A stretch of DNA of 64,000 nucleotides, taken from positions 8,714,204 through 8,778,203 of the forward strand of contig NW_026089623.1 of assembly GCF_024586455.1 (NCBI RefSeq), given 5' to 3'. The DNA is from Bactrocera neohumeralis. Its lineage: Eukaryota; Arthropoda; Insecta; Diptera; Tephritidae. Under the pieces are notes generated by a model, which searched no databases, was not told where the DNA came from, and worked only from the letters and a program-made list of their open reading frames with translations. Position 1 is the stretch's first letter. The number at the start of each line of letters is the position of its first letter. Made by a program: the position numbers and the translations under genes. Shown here piece by piece: positions 31,210 to 42,700 of the stretch.

Positions 31210-31795
31210 CTAGTAATAAGTAAACACACTAGTTAGTATACATAAATACCATCGATGTTTGTTTCTGTTTATGATTTGCCTAAGGATGATAATGCCAACA
31301 ACACAGATCATTATTTGTGCTGCAAACCAAACTTTATATGATCCTGCGGCCTCAAACTCGTCCTTGAAATTTTGAATGACGCGCACATTGTGGTTATTTA
31401 TCTTCTGGAGTTGGGCCTTGCTTAGTACATCCAGTACCAGCATGGCTTATAATGTTGAGCAAAGGCGTCCCTGCTACGCCTGGCGATCTGTTTAACGTCT
31501 CGCGTCGATTTACATATCTTGTGCCGTCGATTGTGGCAGAAGACAGAAAGGTGACGATATGTGTTCCATTTGCAGTAATCGCCGGACCATCGTCTGTGAT
31601 AACTTGCGCAGTGTTCTCATTGATAATAATAATGTCGTCATCGGCTTGTTATATAGGCTTTAGGTGGATTGGCTGACTTCGGCAAAGGGCTGTATCTTTG
31701 GCGTGCAATGCTCGCTAACTATGGGAATTCCGACAGGGTGTTCATTCATAATTGATTTCAAACCATCATGGTCAAAAATAGTAGGATTTATTATA
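31210..31795 (-). pseudogene. Env-like C-terminal fragment with TM segment
   Basis: The open frame 31210-31443 carries LSKAQLQKINNHNVRVIQNF, an amphipathic stretch, and the hydrophobic segment KVWFAAQIMICVVGIIILRQ followed by basic INRNKHR, a typical membrane anchor. Upstream, in another frame, reads ITDDGPAITANGTHIVTFLS and TIDGTRYVNRRETLNRSPG. The layout resembles the C-terminal part of insect retroelement envelope-like proteins. The receptor-binding part is absent and RTE copy c cuts it at about 31800, so it is non-functional. Family assignment is inferred. Confidence 0.5.
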
Positions 31796-31799
31796 TCCG

Positions 31800-34273
31800 C
31801 CTTCTTCCCCTTCTTCTTTATTGGCACAGCCACCGCTTACGCGATTACAAGCGAGTTAACAACAGCGCGCCAGTCGTTTCTTCTTTTCGCTATGTGCCGC
31901 CAATTGGATATTCCAAGCGAAGCCAGGTCCTTCTCCACCTGGTCCTTCCTATGGAGTGGAGGTCTTCCTCTTCCTCTGCTTCCTCCGGCGCATACAGCGT
32001 CGAATACTTTCATAGCTGGAGTGTTTTTGTCCATTCGGACGACATGACCTAGCCAGCGTAGCCGCTGCTTTTCAATTCGCTGAACTATGTCAATGTCGTC
32101 GTATATCTCATACAGCTCATCGTTCCATCGAATGCGATATTCGCCGTGGCCAACGCGCAAAGGACCATAAATCTTTCGCAGAACTTTTCTCTCGAAAACT
32201 CGCAACGTCGACTCATCAGTTGTTGTCATCGTCCAAGCCTCTGCACCATATAGAAGGACGGGAATTATGAGTGACTTATAGAGTTTGGTGCTTGTTCGTC
32301 GAGAAAGGGCTTTACTTCTCAATTGCCGTCCGAAGTAGCACCTGTTGGCAAGAGTTATCCTGCGTTGGATTTCCAGGCTGACATTGTTGATTGAGTTTAT
32401 GCTAGTTCCCAAATATACGAAACCATCTACAACTTCAAAGTTATGACTGTCAGCAGTGACGTGAGAGCCAAGTCACGAGTGCGATGACTGTTTGTTTGAT
32501 GACAGGAGATATTTCGTCTTGCCCTGGTTCACTACCAGACTCATTTGCTTTGCTTCCTTGTCGAGTCTGAAGAAAGCGGAACTAACGGCGCGGGTGCTGA
32601 GGCCGATGATATCAATATCATCGGCATACGCCAGCAGCTGTACACTCTTATAAAAGATTGTTAAGCTCTGCAGCTCGAATTTTTTTCTCCAGCAGCAGAT
32701 TGAAGAAGTCGCCTTGTCTGAAACCTGACGGAGCTTTTGGTGTTGCTAAGATGTGTCAGTTTACACAGCCGTATTCGTTTTGCGGGGATACCAAATTCAG
32801 ACATCGCGGAATAAAGGCAGCTCCTTTTCGTGCTGTCGAAAGCAGCTTTGAAATCGACGAAGAGGTGGTGTGTATCGATTCTTCTTTCACGGGTCTTTTC
32901 CAAGATTTGGCGCATGGTGAATATCAGGTCGGTTGTTGATTTCCCAGGTCTGAAGCCACACTGATAAGGTTCAATCAGTTTGTTGACGGTGAGCTTTAAT
33001 CTTTCACATAATACGCTCGATAGAACCTTATATGCGATATTGAGGGGGCTTATCTCACGGTACTTGGCGCCGATTGTGAGGTCTCCCTTTTTGTGAATTG
33101 GGTAGAGCACACTTAAATTTCAATCGGTGGTCATGCTTTCGTTCGACCATATTTTACAAAGAAGCTGATGCATGCTCCTTATCAGTTCTTCGCCGCCGTG
33201 TTTGAAATGCTCGGCCGGCAATCCATCGGCCCCGTTGCTTTGCTGTTCTTCAGACGGGTAATTGCTATTCGAACTTCTTCATGGTCGAAATCGGGTTCGC
33301 CTTCTCCTGGCGTTGTGCGTTCACTGCCAATCAGCAGGCTAGAGAAGTGTTCTCTCCATAATTTTAGTATGCTCGGAGCATCGGTTACTAGATCACCTCT
33401 GCCGGTTCTACAAAAGCATACTCCAGTCTTGAAACCTTCTGTTAGTCGCCGCAGTTTTTCGTAGAATTTTCGAGCATTACCCCTGTCGGACAGCTTGTCA
33501 AGCTTATAATCGTAGTCAGGCATTTCGGCCTCTCTCTTTTGTGTCTGCAAATGCGTCTTGCTTCCGTCTTCAACTCTCGGTATCTATCCCATCCCGCACG
33601 TGTTGTGGTCGATCGTAACGTTACGAGGTAGGCAGACTGTTTTCTCTCCGCTGCAGAACTGCACTCCACTTCGTACCAGCTGTTCTTTTGCATTTTCCGA
33701 GGTGTTTCAGTTGCAGCTGTACGTAAGGAGCTTGAAATGCCGTCCCACAGTTCCCTTATACAGAGTTGTTGACGAGTGCTCTCAGAGAGTAGGAGTGCAA
33801 GTCGAGTCGAAAATTGCTCTGCTGTGTGTTGTGATTGCAGCTTCTCGACGTCGAACCTTCCTTGTTTTTCTTGACGTGCGCTTTTTGATGCACAGAGGCG
33901 GGTGCGAATCTTGGCTGCAACAATATAGTGGTCCGATTTGATGTTACGACCTCGGAGCGTACACACGTCTAAAATACTGGAGACGTGTCTTTCGTCTACG
34001 ACAACATGATCGATCTGGTTGGTGGCTTTTCGATCCGGAGACAGCCAAGAAGTTTGATGAATTTTTCTGTGCTGGAATCTAGTACCACATATAACCATAT
34101 TTCGGACACCGGCAGCTCCCGAAGTCGATCAGCCTCAACTCATTTGGGGATGTTTTTTGGTGGAGGCTGAATTTACCGACCTTAGTGCCAAAGATACCTT
34201 CCTTTTCCACTCTGGCGTTAAAGTCGCCAAGCACGACCTGGACATCATGGCGGGGACAGCTCTCATAGGTGCA
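31800..34273 (-). mobile_element. RTE-like non-LTR element, copy c
   Basis: The 3' end begins at a CTTCTTCCCCTTCTTC tract. C-terminal domain 31837-32412 (191 open codons), RT 32661-33110, linker 33182-33550 and endonuclease plus linker 33442-34098 are readable. The sequence stops abruptly at 34273 within the endonuclease (after the ESCPRHD-type block), so the 5' end is missing. The RT is damaged: the PFDTKRGFRQGDSL region is collapsed to SSVRFQTRRLLQSAAG. No target duplication was found. Confidence 0.9.
31837..32412 (-). CDS. RTE-like C-terminal domain (copy c), open
   Basis: A 191-codon frame from GTSINSINNVSLEIQRRITL, ANRCYFGRQLRSKALSRRT, KLYKSLIIPVLLYGAEAWTM through RWLGHVVRMDKNTPAMKVFD to HIAKRRNDWRAVVNSLVIA. 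It is the longest uninterrupted version of this domain in the window and useful as the family reference. The function of the domain downstream of RT is not known to me. Confidence 0.88.
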   Translation of the reverse strand: MGTSINSINNVSLEIQRRITLANRCYFGRQLRSKALSRRTSTKLYKSLIIPVLLYGAEAWTMTTTDESTLRVFERKVLRKIYGPLRVGHGEYRIRWNDELYEIYDDIDIVQRIEKQRLRWLGHVVRMDKNTPAMKVFDAVCAGGSRGRGRPPLHRKDQVEKDLASLGISNWRHIAKRRNDWRAVVNSLVIA

Positions 34274-35008
34274 AGTATTAGAAAAATTCCTTTTGGGAGG
34301 GATCCCCCCACTGTTTTACCATTAATCCTATTTAATCATTCACTTAATTGGTGATTACAAGTATGTTGTCATAGACAAATGTAATTATTTGAAAATGACC
34401 TAAATATTTTCTCGCAACGTTATTCTATTCATTTCACTTAAATTGTAAGCTAATAAATTAAGCCTATTTCACGTATTAATAAAGTGTTTATAGTACGTCT
34501 TTCTTTACAATATACATATGTGTGTATATTTATGTTGTTTGATGGTTTTTCTTCTTATATCAAAAGAACTACGTCACAAAATGGCGGTTGGCATAATCTT
34601 GTATTCTATCAGTCTGATAGATAGTCTAAATTCCAACTGCGACGCCAACGCACACATATAGGCTAGCAAGCAGCAAACAATAAGCATCAAGGAACAAGTT
34701 GCATTTGGTTACGCTAATAGCCTTGACAGACGGCAGCGATAATCCGGTTTAACTGCGCACTTAATCAGATCCAAATTATAGGTGACAGACGGCAGCTATG
34801 CGAGTTTGAAACCCTCGTGAACAGCTGATTGCAATTTTTATAATATTTTCAATGCAAATGGATAGAAGTTAAACATTGCGGTTGTTAGCCGATTAATTTT
34901 TACAAAACCATTTTTTATTACAAAAACATATCAACACATCAAGCATCATAACATAAATCTTCTTGTATTATTATTGAAAATTTGAAAAACAACTTACGGT
35001 GTTGCTTG
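34274..35008. other. No gene seen
   Basis: AT-rich sequence. TGACAGACGGCAGC occurs twice (34727 and 34784, offset about 56), suggesting a decayed repeat or MITE. TTCCTTTTGGGAGGGATCCC borders the RTE truncation point. Confidence 0.5.
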
Positions 35009-35912
35009 TTATACCCTGGACATGGTATATTAAGATTGTCACGAAGTTTGTAACACCCAGAGCGAAGCGTCGGAGACCCTATAAAGTATATATAAATGAT
35101 CAGTATATTGAGCTGAGTCGATTTAGCCATGTCCGTCTGTCTGTATATATACGAACTAGTCTCTCAGTTTTTAAGATATCGTTTTGAAATTTTGCTAACG
35201 CCATTTTCTCTTCAAGAAGCTGCTCAATTGTCGGAACTGCCGATATCGGACACTATAACATATAGCTGCCATACAAACTGAACGATCGGAATCAAGTTCT
35301 TGTATGGAAAACTTAAACATTTGACAATGTATCTTCACAAAAGTTCGTACAGGTTATTTTCTAAGATAATAATGTAATATGCGAAGAAATTGTTCAGATC
35401 GGCTTACTATGGTATATAGCTGCCGTACAAACTGAACGATCGGAATCTAGTGCTGGTATGGAAAACATTTGCATTTGACGAGATATATTCACGAAATTTG
35501 GTATAAATTATTTTCTAAGGCAACAATGTAATCTCCGAAGATCTTGCATGGGAAACTTCCTCATTTGACGATATATCTCCACTAAATTTGATATGAGTTA
35601 TTGTTCATAGAAATAATGGTATATCGGAAGAAATTGTTCAGAGCGGGGTCACTATAGCATATAGCTGCCATACAAACCGAACTATCGGGATCAAGGGCTT
35701 GTATGGAAAATTTTCGCATTTGACATGGTTTCTTCACGAAAATTGACATGGATTACTGCTTAAGGTAATAACATAATCTCCGAAAGAATTGTTCAGATCG
35801 GATTACTGTAGCATATAGCTTTCATACAAACTGGACACATAGTTACTAAAAGAAATGCACCTGTGAAGGGTATATTAACTTCGGTGCAGCTGAAGTTTAC
35901 GTTTTTTCTGTT
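35009..35912 (+). repeat. Dispersed repeat family A, copy 2
   Basis: Begins TTATACCCTGGACATGGTAT and ends CTTCGGTGCAGCTGAAGTTT, matching 847-1503 end to end. It is about 250 bp longer because of extra internal units starting TAGCTGCC(A/G)TACAAACTGAA, so unit number varies between copies. Confidence 0.85.
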
Positions 35913-35999
35913 TCGGATCTGCCAAGGCTATAAAAGAGCATTCGCAATGGAGACTCAAAAGATATTGAACATGACATTGTTAAAAGAAACGAAAAAGAA

Positions 36000-36900
36000 G
36001 TAAGGCTACCGATAAGCTAACGCAAGAAAGATTTACCAGACAAAGTTCTGACATACTACGGTCTTTTTAACGATGATGATGAAGGCGAAAGCGATGTCGA
36101 AACAGTGTTGCCGCTTTATAAAAGTGTGTCCTATACTCGACCGGTGTCACACACGGCAGGAGATAAGACAAAGGACAGAATCTTTCGAAGAAAATACACA
36201 TATAGTGGGATGGTTGGAGATTCACTTCATTTAGCAGCTAAGGCATTCATTCAAAGCAAAAAGGATATTCGTGATTGGATATCTTTAAAACATGTTTTGA
36301 TTGATTTGAAATATAATTTTCATCAGGCATATAGGCTTTTGAGAAATCGTCAAAAGAAGCAATACGTAACATTTATTGAATTTTTATATGTCTTAATAGA
36401 AATAGGGAGCGGGTAAAACTGGAGGAAATTAATTTAATATTAAGTTTAATTTTACATTTGAACAAAACGGTTTTGTACCAAGAAAGGAATATAAGGGAAT
36501 TAAAAGAGCAAATAAAAATTGTTGAAAAAATTAAATATTAAGCAAAACCCAAAGTTAAAAGAGGTCAATGCCTGTTAAGAGCGGAAGGAAAATATCCAAC
36601 GGGCAATTGTGAACGGCGTATGTTTTAAATGTGACGAAACTTCGCAGGTAGCTAAAAGTTGCACAAATCAATAATTTAGATGTTACAAGTGCAAAACGAT
36701 AGTCCATTAGTGCTACGAATATCCAACGGTTTAAACGAAAAGTGAAAAGATAACCTGAATTCGATAACTGAAGTAAGATTAATACCTTTATTTGCAGACC
36801 TTGGACTAAAGATTAAAGTGGTAAATGGTAGGAAACAAAACTTTTCCAGCTTCGACAGATAACTGAGGTGGTTTGTGTTTGATCACTCGCCAGTTGGGTA
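36000..36900 (+). pseudogene. Gypsy-like Gag remnant with zinc knuckle
   Basis: Frame 36105-36416 ends FIQSKKDIRDWISLKHVLID, LKYNFHQAYRLLRNRQKKQY and TFIEFLYVLIEIGSG, the helical Gag pattern of Ty3/gypsy-type elements. Further on, in other frames, CFKCDETSQVAKSC and CYKCKTI resemble degraded CCHC knuckles, followed by SITEVRLIPLFADLGLKIKV. Every frame is broken and no pol is present. The family is uncertain. Confidence 0.5.
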
Positions 36901-37069
36901 GCAAAAAAGTATGAAAAAAACTGCAACAGGCAGGTAGAGCAGATTTTTGTATGATTTTTATGTAGAGTAAGCGCCGAGGCCAAAAGTCGCCGATTGTTCT
37001 TATGTCTAAAAGGAATAAAAAAAAGGGATTATAGCAAATTAATTGAGAAAACTTTATTGTAAAAACTTC

Positions 37070-38120
37070 AGTGATAAAAGTTAAAAATATATAAAGATCT
37101 GGTGAACGGAGTCTTGCATGTCCCTGTCGAAGAATGCTCTGAAAGATTTACATATACGTTTGTAACAATGAAAGGTCAATTTAAACGGCACAATAAGAGT
37201 GGTATGATCTATTTTCAAAAAAAAAAAAACGCACAAATTGTTAAGGAAATTCAAATGTTTGTTATTTAATGTGAAGTACAATCGATACAATTGGGGTCTG
37301 AATATAACGTCATTCAAATGGCCCGCACGACTTCTTTTTCACGAACGAATTCGATGAACACAATTGTTGTGTACTTTACTGTCGAAAGCGTGAAGAGAGT
37401 TTTGTTTATTGTTAAAGGCCAATGACTTCAATTAACCCTACAGGAAGTAATCTAATGGTGATGAATCAAAACATCTTGGTGGTCATTTAATAATACGATT
37501 TCTTGAAATAATCGAATCTCCAAACTTTTCTCGCAATAATTTTCCCAGTCTTGTTAAAATCAGATGTTTTCAATATTAAATTCTACCAATTTCAGACATA
37601 AAAAGTTGGTTATCTCTCCAATGGCAGCTATGGTGTCACCAGCTTCATTTCGAAAGAAGTATGTACCGATGATTACACCAGACCAAAAACCACAACAAAC
37701 TGCCAATTTAAGTGAACGAAATGGTTGCTCATGAATAATTGTCTTTGAACTAGAATCGACAGTTTTGTTTATTTACCGCACCACTGAAATGAAAGTGAGC
37801 CTCATCGGAGAACATGATTTTCTTAAAAACAGCGTTATCGTTTTCAAGTTGTTCCATGACAAAATGAGCAAGTTCATGTCCTTTACGGTGATCCAATGGC
37901 TTCAGTTCTTAAGTGGGAACAATTTAATATAGATACAAACCCAAATTCTTTCTCAGATTCTGCCAGGTTATGGTTTAAGGCGGTCTCAATCCGTGAGAAC
38001 GTCTTGGAATTGACAAAATGCGGTCTTCAGCAACACTTGCTTGAACGGCAGCAAAATTTTCATTACTTCGAGCGGGTGCGTATATTTTTCATGTTGAAAT
38101 TGTAATGATAATGACACGTT
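37070..38120 (-). pseudogene. Mariner-like transposase, decayed, near full span
   Basis: The minus strand, from 38120 down, reads ENFAAVQASVAEDRILSIPR-like text, then IMFSDEAHFHFSGAVNKQNC (first catalytic Asp), KLAVCCGFWSGVIIGTYFFR, GDTIAAIGE, LLREKFGDSIISRNR, PPRCFDSSPLDYFL (third acidic region) and GHLNDVIFRPQLYRLYF at the end. The order matches a widespread IS630/Tc1/mariner family in insects, the same type as the fragment at 54132. Many stops and frameshifts are present, and TIRs are not clear. Confidence 0.8.
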
Positions 38121-38246
38121 AAAAGTGGCCGAAACAACACTTAGAAATCATACCATCCCTATTGGAAAATACGGTATAATTCTCCAGCAGTACTATTAAA
38201 AGACTACATATTATGTGGGAAAAGTGCCATTTTCTAAGCGCAAGGC

Positions 38247-38960
38247 AAGCGGAGGATGAAGTCATGTGTAGAAGTTTACGCAAATGAGGAAAGTTCTCTG
38301 AGCGCCATTCCAAGAAATGCGATGGACAGGACAAGCACTGAATAGAGTAGATCCTTGTGGCATTTACTACAGGTTCCATATAAAAGAGCGCAAATTCGGT
38401 ACGGGATTCTTGGTGGGAGAGAGGCTCCGTCGCCAAGTACTGTCATTCTTTCCGGTGGATGAACGTCAAGCCACAACCCGAATCAAAGCGAGGTTCTTCA
38501 ACATATCGCTGATTTGCGCCCACGCCCCGACGGAAGAGAAGGACGATGTAACCAAATATGCCTTTTATGAGTACTCTGAGCGTATCGAAGAGAGTTGCCC
38601 CGGCCAAGATGTCAAAATCGTGTTTGGCGACTTTAACGCCAGGGTGCGCAAGGAAGGTTGTTTGCCAGTCGGTAAATTCAGCCTCCACGAAGAAACATCC
38701 CCAAATGGGGATCGACTTCGGGAGCTGCCAGTGCCAGAAATATGGTTATATGTGGTACTAGATTCCAGCACAGAAAAATTCATCAAACTTCCTGGCTGTC
38801 TCCGGATCGAAAAGCCACCAACCAGATCCATCATGTTGTGATAGACGGAAGAGACGTCTCCAGTATTTTAGACGTGTGTACGCTCAATCATTTCAAGCTC
38901 CTTAGGTACAGCTGTAACCGAAACGTTGAGGAGTTCCGTGCCGCAGCCGAGAGAAAATAG
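38247..38960 (+). mobile_element. RTE-like 5' fragment, copy e (sense)
   Basis: The 5' motif GTGTAGAAGTTTACGCAAAT of copies a and b opens the fragment. Endonuclease text follows: MRWTGQALNRVDPCGIYYRF, CAHAPTEEKDDVTKYAFYEY, VKIVFGDFNARVRKEG, then after a frameshift KIHQTSWLSPDRKATNQI and HHVVIDGRDVSSILDVCTL, jumping to FRAAAERK. Linker, RT and 3' end are missing. Unlike most copies it is in plus orientation, so it cannot be the lost 5' end of copy c without inversion. Confidence 0.9.
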
Positions 38961-39029
38961 ACTGCATCGTTCCTAAAGATAGATTGCCACCTGTTTCCAT
39001 AAAATTTATTGAATTTGTATCGTTGTTGA

Positions 39030-39470
39030 TTCTGCTGAGGAAATCTGCGACCTTGTTTTATTTTCCTTGTATATAATATATTCGTATTGTATTCTCCTAA
39101 TTTTAGTATCCATCTTTGTAGTCTAGGATTTATATCTTTACAGTGATCCTTACTGTACATATAGCCATTTTAATGGTTGATGATCTTAACAAATCTAACT
39201 GGACGCTGTATACTATAAGTATGGCCGGAAATAGTTTGTGGCCCAAACGATAGCTATCAACTCCTTTTCTGTTGTAGAATATCTAGGTTCTTGGTCGTTA
39301 AGTGTTCTGCCCGCATAACATACAGGACCGATTGCGAAATTGCTTGCTTCAGTAGTTAATGCGAATTTCTTTTTGAAATCTGGATATCTTAGTACTGGGG
39401 CTTCTTTCATTATTTGTATTAATTTTTTAAATGAGTTTGTATATAGAGTCATTTGTATTAGTTTTAACGG
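39030..39470 (-). pseudogene. Ty3/gypsy RNase H region
   Basis: The frame 39213-39452 reads LIQIMKEAPVLRYPDFKKKF, ALTTEASNFAIGPVCYAGRT, LNDQEPRYSTTEKELIAIVW and ATNYFRPYL. TTEASNFAIG stands where T-D-A-S is usual, so the first RNase H Asp is replaced by Glu. A second frame (38888-39160) reads NPRLQRWILKLGEYNTNILY. Stops separate the two. Confidence 0.88.
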
Positions 39471-40056
39471 GTTTCTTTAGAAAATGTGTCACAAGTTGTG
39501 CTACTTTTGCGTAGCCCTTTGTACATTTGTCTTGCTGTTTTTGGTAATTCTAAATCTTGTATTTTGTTTATCTTATCTTCTGGTGTTAAAACATGGCCTA
39601 GAAACTGTGTTTCTTTGGCACAAAAATTGCACTTGTCAAATTGTACCTTAAGGTTATGATAGTTTAGTGCATTGAAAATTTTTGTAAGACTTTGTATACA
39701 AATGCTCTTTTAATGTTGTACTGAAAACGGAAATATCGTCCATGTACAATAAGTATATTTTGTGTTCTCTAAGGACACAATTCATCAGCCTTTGGAAGGT
39801 TGATGGAGCATTTTTGAGACCGAATGGCATTCTTATGTATTCGTAATAACCAAAAGGGGTTAAAACGCGGTTTTCTTTCGGTCTTCTTTTGCTAAGGTTT
39901 GGTGGAATCCTTTGCGAGATCGAGTGTCGTAAAGTATACAGCTCTTCCTAATTTATCTAATATATTATCAATGTTTGGAATTGGAAATTTGTCGTCGATT
40001 GTAATATCACTTCTTCTTCTTCTTAATTGGATTATAGCCGAGTTAACAACAGCGCG

Positions 40057-40599
40057 CTAGTCGTTTCTTCTTTTCGCTACGTGGCGCCAATTGGATATTC
40101 CAAGCGAAGTCAGGTCCTTCTCCACTTGGTCCTTCCAACGGAGTGGAGGTCTTCCTCTTCCTCTGCTTCCCCCGCCGGGTACTGCGTCGAATACTTTCAG
40201 AGCTGGAGTGTTTTCATCCATCCGGACAACATGAGCTAGCCAGCGTAGCCGCTGTCTTTTAATTCGCTGAACTATGTCGATGTCGTCGTATATCTCGTAC
40301 AGCTCATCGTTCCATCGAATGCGATATTCGCCGTGGCCAATGCGCAAAGGACCATAAATCTTTCGCAGAACTTTTCTCTCGAAAACTCGTAACGGCGACT
40401 CATCGGTTGTTGTCATCGTCCAAGCCTCTGCACCATATAGAAGGACGGGAATTATGAGTGACTTATAGAGTTTGGTGTTTGTTCGTCGAGAAAGGGCTTT
40501 ACTTCTCAATTGCCGTCCGAAGTAGCACCTGTTGGCAAGAGTTATCCTGCGTTGGATTTCCAGGCTGACATTGTTGATTGAGTTTATGCTAGTTCCCAA
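40057..40599 (-). CDS. RTE-like C-terminal domain (copy d)
   Basis: A 180-codon frame, nearly identical to the same domain in copy c, from GTSINSINNVSLEIQRRITL to WRHVAKRRND. A frameshift separates it from the RT frame at about 40600-40660. Confidence 0.88.
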   Translation of the reverse strand: MGTSINSINNVSLEIQRRITLANRCYFGRQLRSKALSRRTNTKLYKSLIIPVLLYGAEAWTMTTTDESPLRVFERKVLRKIYGPLRIGHGEYRIRWNDELYEIYDDIDIVQRIKRQRLRWLAHVVRMDENTPALKVFDAVPGGGSRGRGRPPLRWKDQVEKDLTSLGISNWRHVAKRRND

Positions 40600-40659
40600 A
40601 CATACGAAACCATCTACAACTTCAAGGTTATGACTGTCAGCAGTGACGTGAGAGCCAAG

Positions 40660-41166
40660 TCACGAGTGCGACGACTGTTTGTTTGATGACAGGAGATATT
40701 TCGTTTTGCCCTCGTTCACTGCCAGACCCATTTTCTGTGCTTCCTTGTCCAGCCTGGAGAAAGCGGAACTAACGGCGCGTGTGGTGAGGCCGATGATATC
40801 AATATCATCGGCATACGTCAGCAGCTGTACACTGTTATAGAAGATTGTACCTTCTCTATTTAGTTCTACAGCTCGAACTATTTTCTCCAGAAGCAGGTTG
40901 AAGAAGTCGCACGATAGGGAGTCGCCTTGTCTGAAACCTCGTTTGGTATCGAACGGCTCGGAGAGGTCCTTCCCGATCCTGACGGATTTTTTGGTGTTAC
41001 TCAACGTCAGTTTACACAGCCGTATTAGTTTTGCGGGGATACCAAATTCAGACATCGCGGCATAAAGGCAGCTCCTTTTCGTGCTGTGGAAAGCAGCTTT
41101 GAAATCGACGAAGAGGTGGTGTGTGTCGATTCTTCTTTCACGGGTCTTTTCCAAGATTTGGCGCAT
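40660..41166 (-). CDS. RTE-like RT palm with YADD (copy d)
   Basis: A 168-codon frame: MRQILEKTRERRIDTHHLFV, DFKAAFHSTKRSCLYAAMSE, PFDTKRGFRQGDSLSCDFFN, LLLEKIVRAVELNREGTIFY and LLTYADDIDIIGLTTRAVSS. It holds both Asp motifs (VDFKAAF, YADD) and ends after KMGLAVNEGKTKYLLSSNKQ. This is the only copy in which the catalytic YADD strand is in frame with the preceding palm. Confidence 0.92.
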   Translation of the reverse strand: MRQILEKTRERRIDTHHLFVDFKAAFHSTKRSCLYAAMSEFGIPAKLIRLCKLTLSNTKKSVRIGKDLSEPFDTKRGFRQGDSLSCDFFNLLLEKIVRAVELNREGTIFYNSVQLLTYADDIDIIGLTTRAVSSAFSRLDKEAQKMGLAVNEGKTKYLLSSNKQSSHS

Positions 41167-42358
41167 GGTGAATATCTGATCGGTTGCTGATTTTCCAGCT
41201 CTGAAGCCACACTGATAAAGTCCAATCAGTTTGTTGACGGTGGGCTTTAGTCATTCACACAATACGCTCGATAGAACCTTATATGCGATGTTGAGGAGGC
41301 TAATCCGACGGTAGTTGGCGCAGATTGTGGGGTCTCCTTTTTTATGGATTGGGCAGAGCACACTTAAATTTCAATCGTTGGGCATGCTTTCGTCCGACCA
41401 TATTTTACAAAGAAGCTGATGCATGCTCCTTATCAGTTCTTCGCCGCCGTGTTTGAAATGCTCGGCCGGCAATCCGTGGGCCCCTGCCGCTTTGTTGTTC
41501 TTCAGGCGGTCGATTGCTATTTGAACTTCTTCATGGTCGGGCAATGGAACGTCTGCTCAATCGTCATCGATTGGGGAATCGGGTTCGCCTTCTCCTGGCG
41601 TTGTGCGTTCACTGCCACTCAGCAGGCTGGAGAAGTGTTCCCTGCATAATTTAAGTATGCTCTGGGCATCGGTCACTAGATCACCTTTGGGGGTTCTACA
41701 AGAGTATGCTCCGGTCTTGAAACCTTAATATCATTTACTTTTCTGTAATCTATCACAATCCGCCATTTCTTTGTTTGGGGGTTATCTGATTTTTTTGGTA
41801 CTATCCATGAAGGGCTATTGCAAAAAGAATTGCTGTCTCTTATGATGCCTTGTCTTAACATTTCTTGAATTTGTTTAGTTAAGTATCTCTTCTTCATGTA
41901 CCTGTGGCTATCTGAGCCTGAGTCGATTAAGGCATATAATCTTTTAATTTTTGATTGTTAATTCTGCTTACGGAAGGTAGTTTTGGTATGCTCAAAGGGA
42001 AAATTTACTTCTTGGTTTATGTGGTCTACTTCCATTAGAATTTCATTCCGATAGTTGGTAATCCTTGCATTATTATAATTGTTATGGTTTTGGTAATTCC
42101 GTCTAAATGAGCTTGTTGTGTTATTACTTTGAATTTGATTATTGAAACGATTACTTTTTAGTCAACTTTGTTCTGTCTTTTCTTGTTTAGGATTCGACTT
42201 TGTTCGTTCGTTGTTGTTCTTAATGTTGAAATTGTTGTAATACCTATTATTTGTTCAATTATGACCACCAGGTCTTTGATTATTTCTTTTGTGTCCTATT
42301 TGACCATATTGATTTCTATTTATAAATCCTGTTTCTTCCAGTACGTAATAGGCTTCCC

Positions 42359-42700
42359 TTAAAGAGTTAATGTTACTACGGTCCAAATTATACTTAGAGT
42401 TAAGCATATAAAAAAATTTTTTAATTGGTAATAATAATGACTTACGTCATACTCTTGGTCGTGATGGCCTGGTGGAGGAGTTTGTGATAACTCTCTCTTA
42501 TCCCAAATTTTCTTATTAGTTCCGTCTTGACTTCTTCCCAGGACGAGTTCCTGGGTAGTGTCCTTATTATCTGGAGCGCCTCTCCTTGGATTTTTGTCTT
42601 TATGTGTTTTTCCCATGCATAGTTTCTGGCTGCTTCGTTCTCGCTGAACAAGGGCAGGATCAGCTCAACCTTTTTGAACTTAATTAATGCCTTCGTTGTC
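42359..42700 (-). pseudogene. Ty3/gypsy Gag fragment
   Basis: The frame 42442-42651 reads FSENEAARNYAWEKHIKTKI, QGEALQIIRTLPRNSSWEEV and KTELIRKFGIRESYHKLLHQ, the capsid-like Gag pattern of gypsy elements. Downstream (41990-42350) is an Asn/Gln-rich tail with stops, without a clean CCHC motif. Confidence 0.75.

Larger units (their letters stand above)
40010..41726 (-). mobile_element. RTE-like non-LTR element, copy d
   Basis: A 1,717-bp 5'-truncated antisense copy, with CTTCTTCTTCTT 3' tail and a 7-bp duplication AATATCA (40003-40009, 41727-41733). It retains RT with YADD and the C-terminal domain, and begins within the linker (GFKTGAYSCRTPKGDL-like text at 41720). The clean duplication dates it after the gypsy insertion. 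Confidence 0.93.
39471..41960 (-). pseudogene. Ty3/gypsy RT, split by RTE copy d
   Basis: Right part (41734-41960): MLRQGIIRDSNSFCNSPSWI, VPKKSDNPQTKKWRIVIDYR, KVNDI. Left part (below 40003): TIDDKFPIPNIDNILDKLGR, AVYFTTLDLAK, then in other frames PFGLKNAPSTFQRL-like and YLDDISVFS-like text and LNYHNLKVQFDKCNFCAKET. The catalytic region is present but out of frame. Confidence 0.88.
38965..42700 (-). mobile_element. Antisense Ty3/gypsy element, partial
   Basis: Minus-strand order is gag (42700-42359), Gln/Asn-rich gag end, short protease trace LYALIDSGSDS (about 41930), RT (41897 onward) and RNase H (39452-38990). Protease body and the start of RT are deleted at about 41900, where LIDSGSD meets KKRYLTKQIQEML. 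Integrase and both LTRs are absent. RTE copy d (40010-41726) sits in the RT; removing it and one AATATCA restores VNDITIDDKFPIPNIDNILD. Confidence 0.9.

Noticed and set aside
31800..34273. Copy e (38247-38960) as the detached 5' end of RTE copy c
   Set aside because: Copy e is in opposite orientation and overlaps endonuclease sequence still present in copy c.
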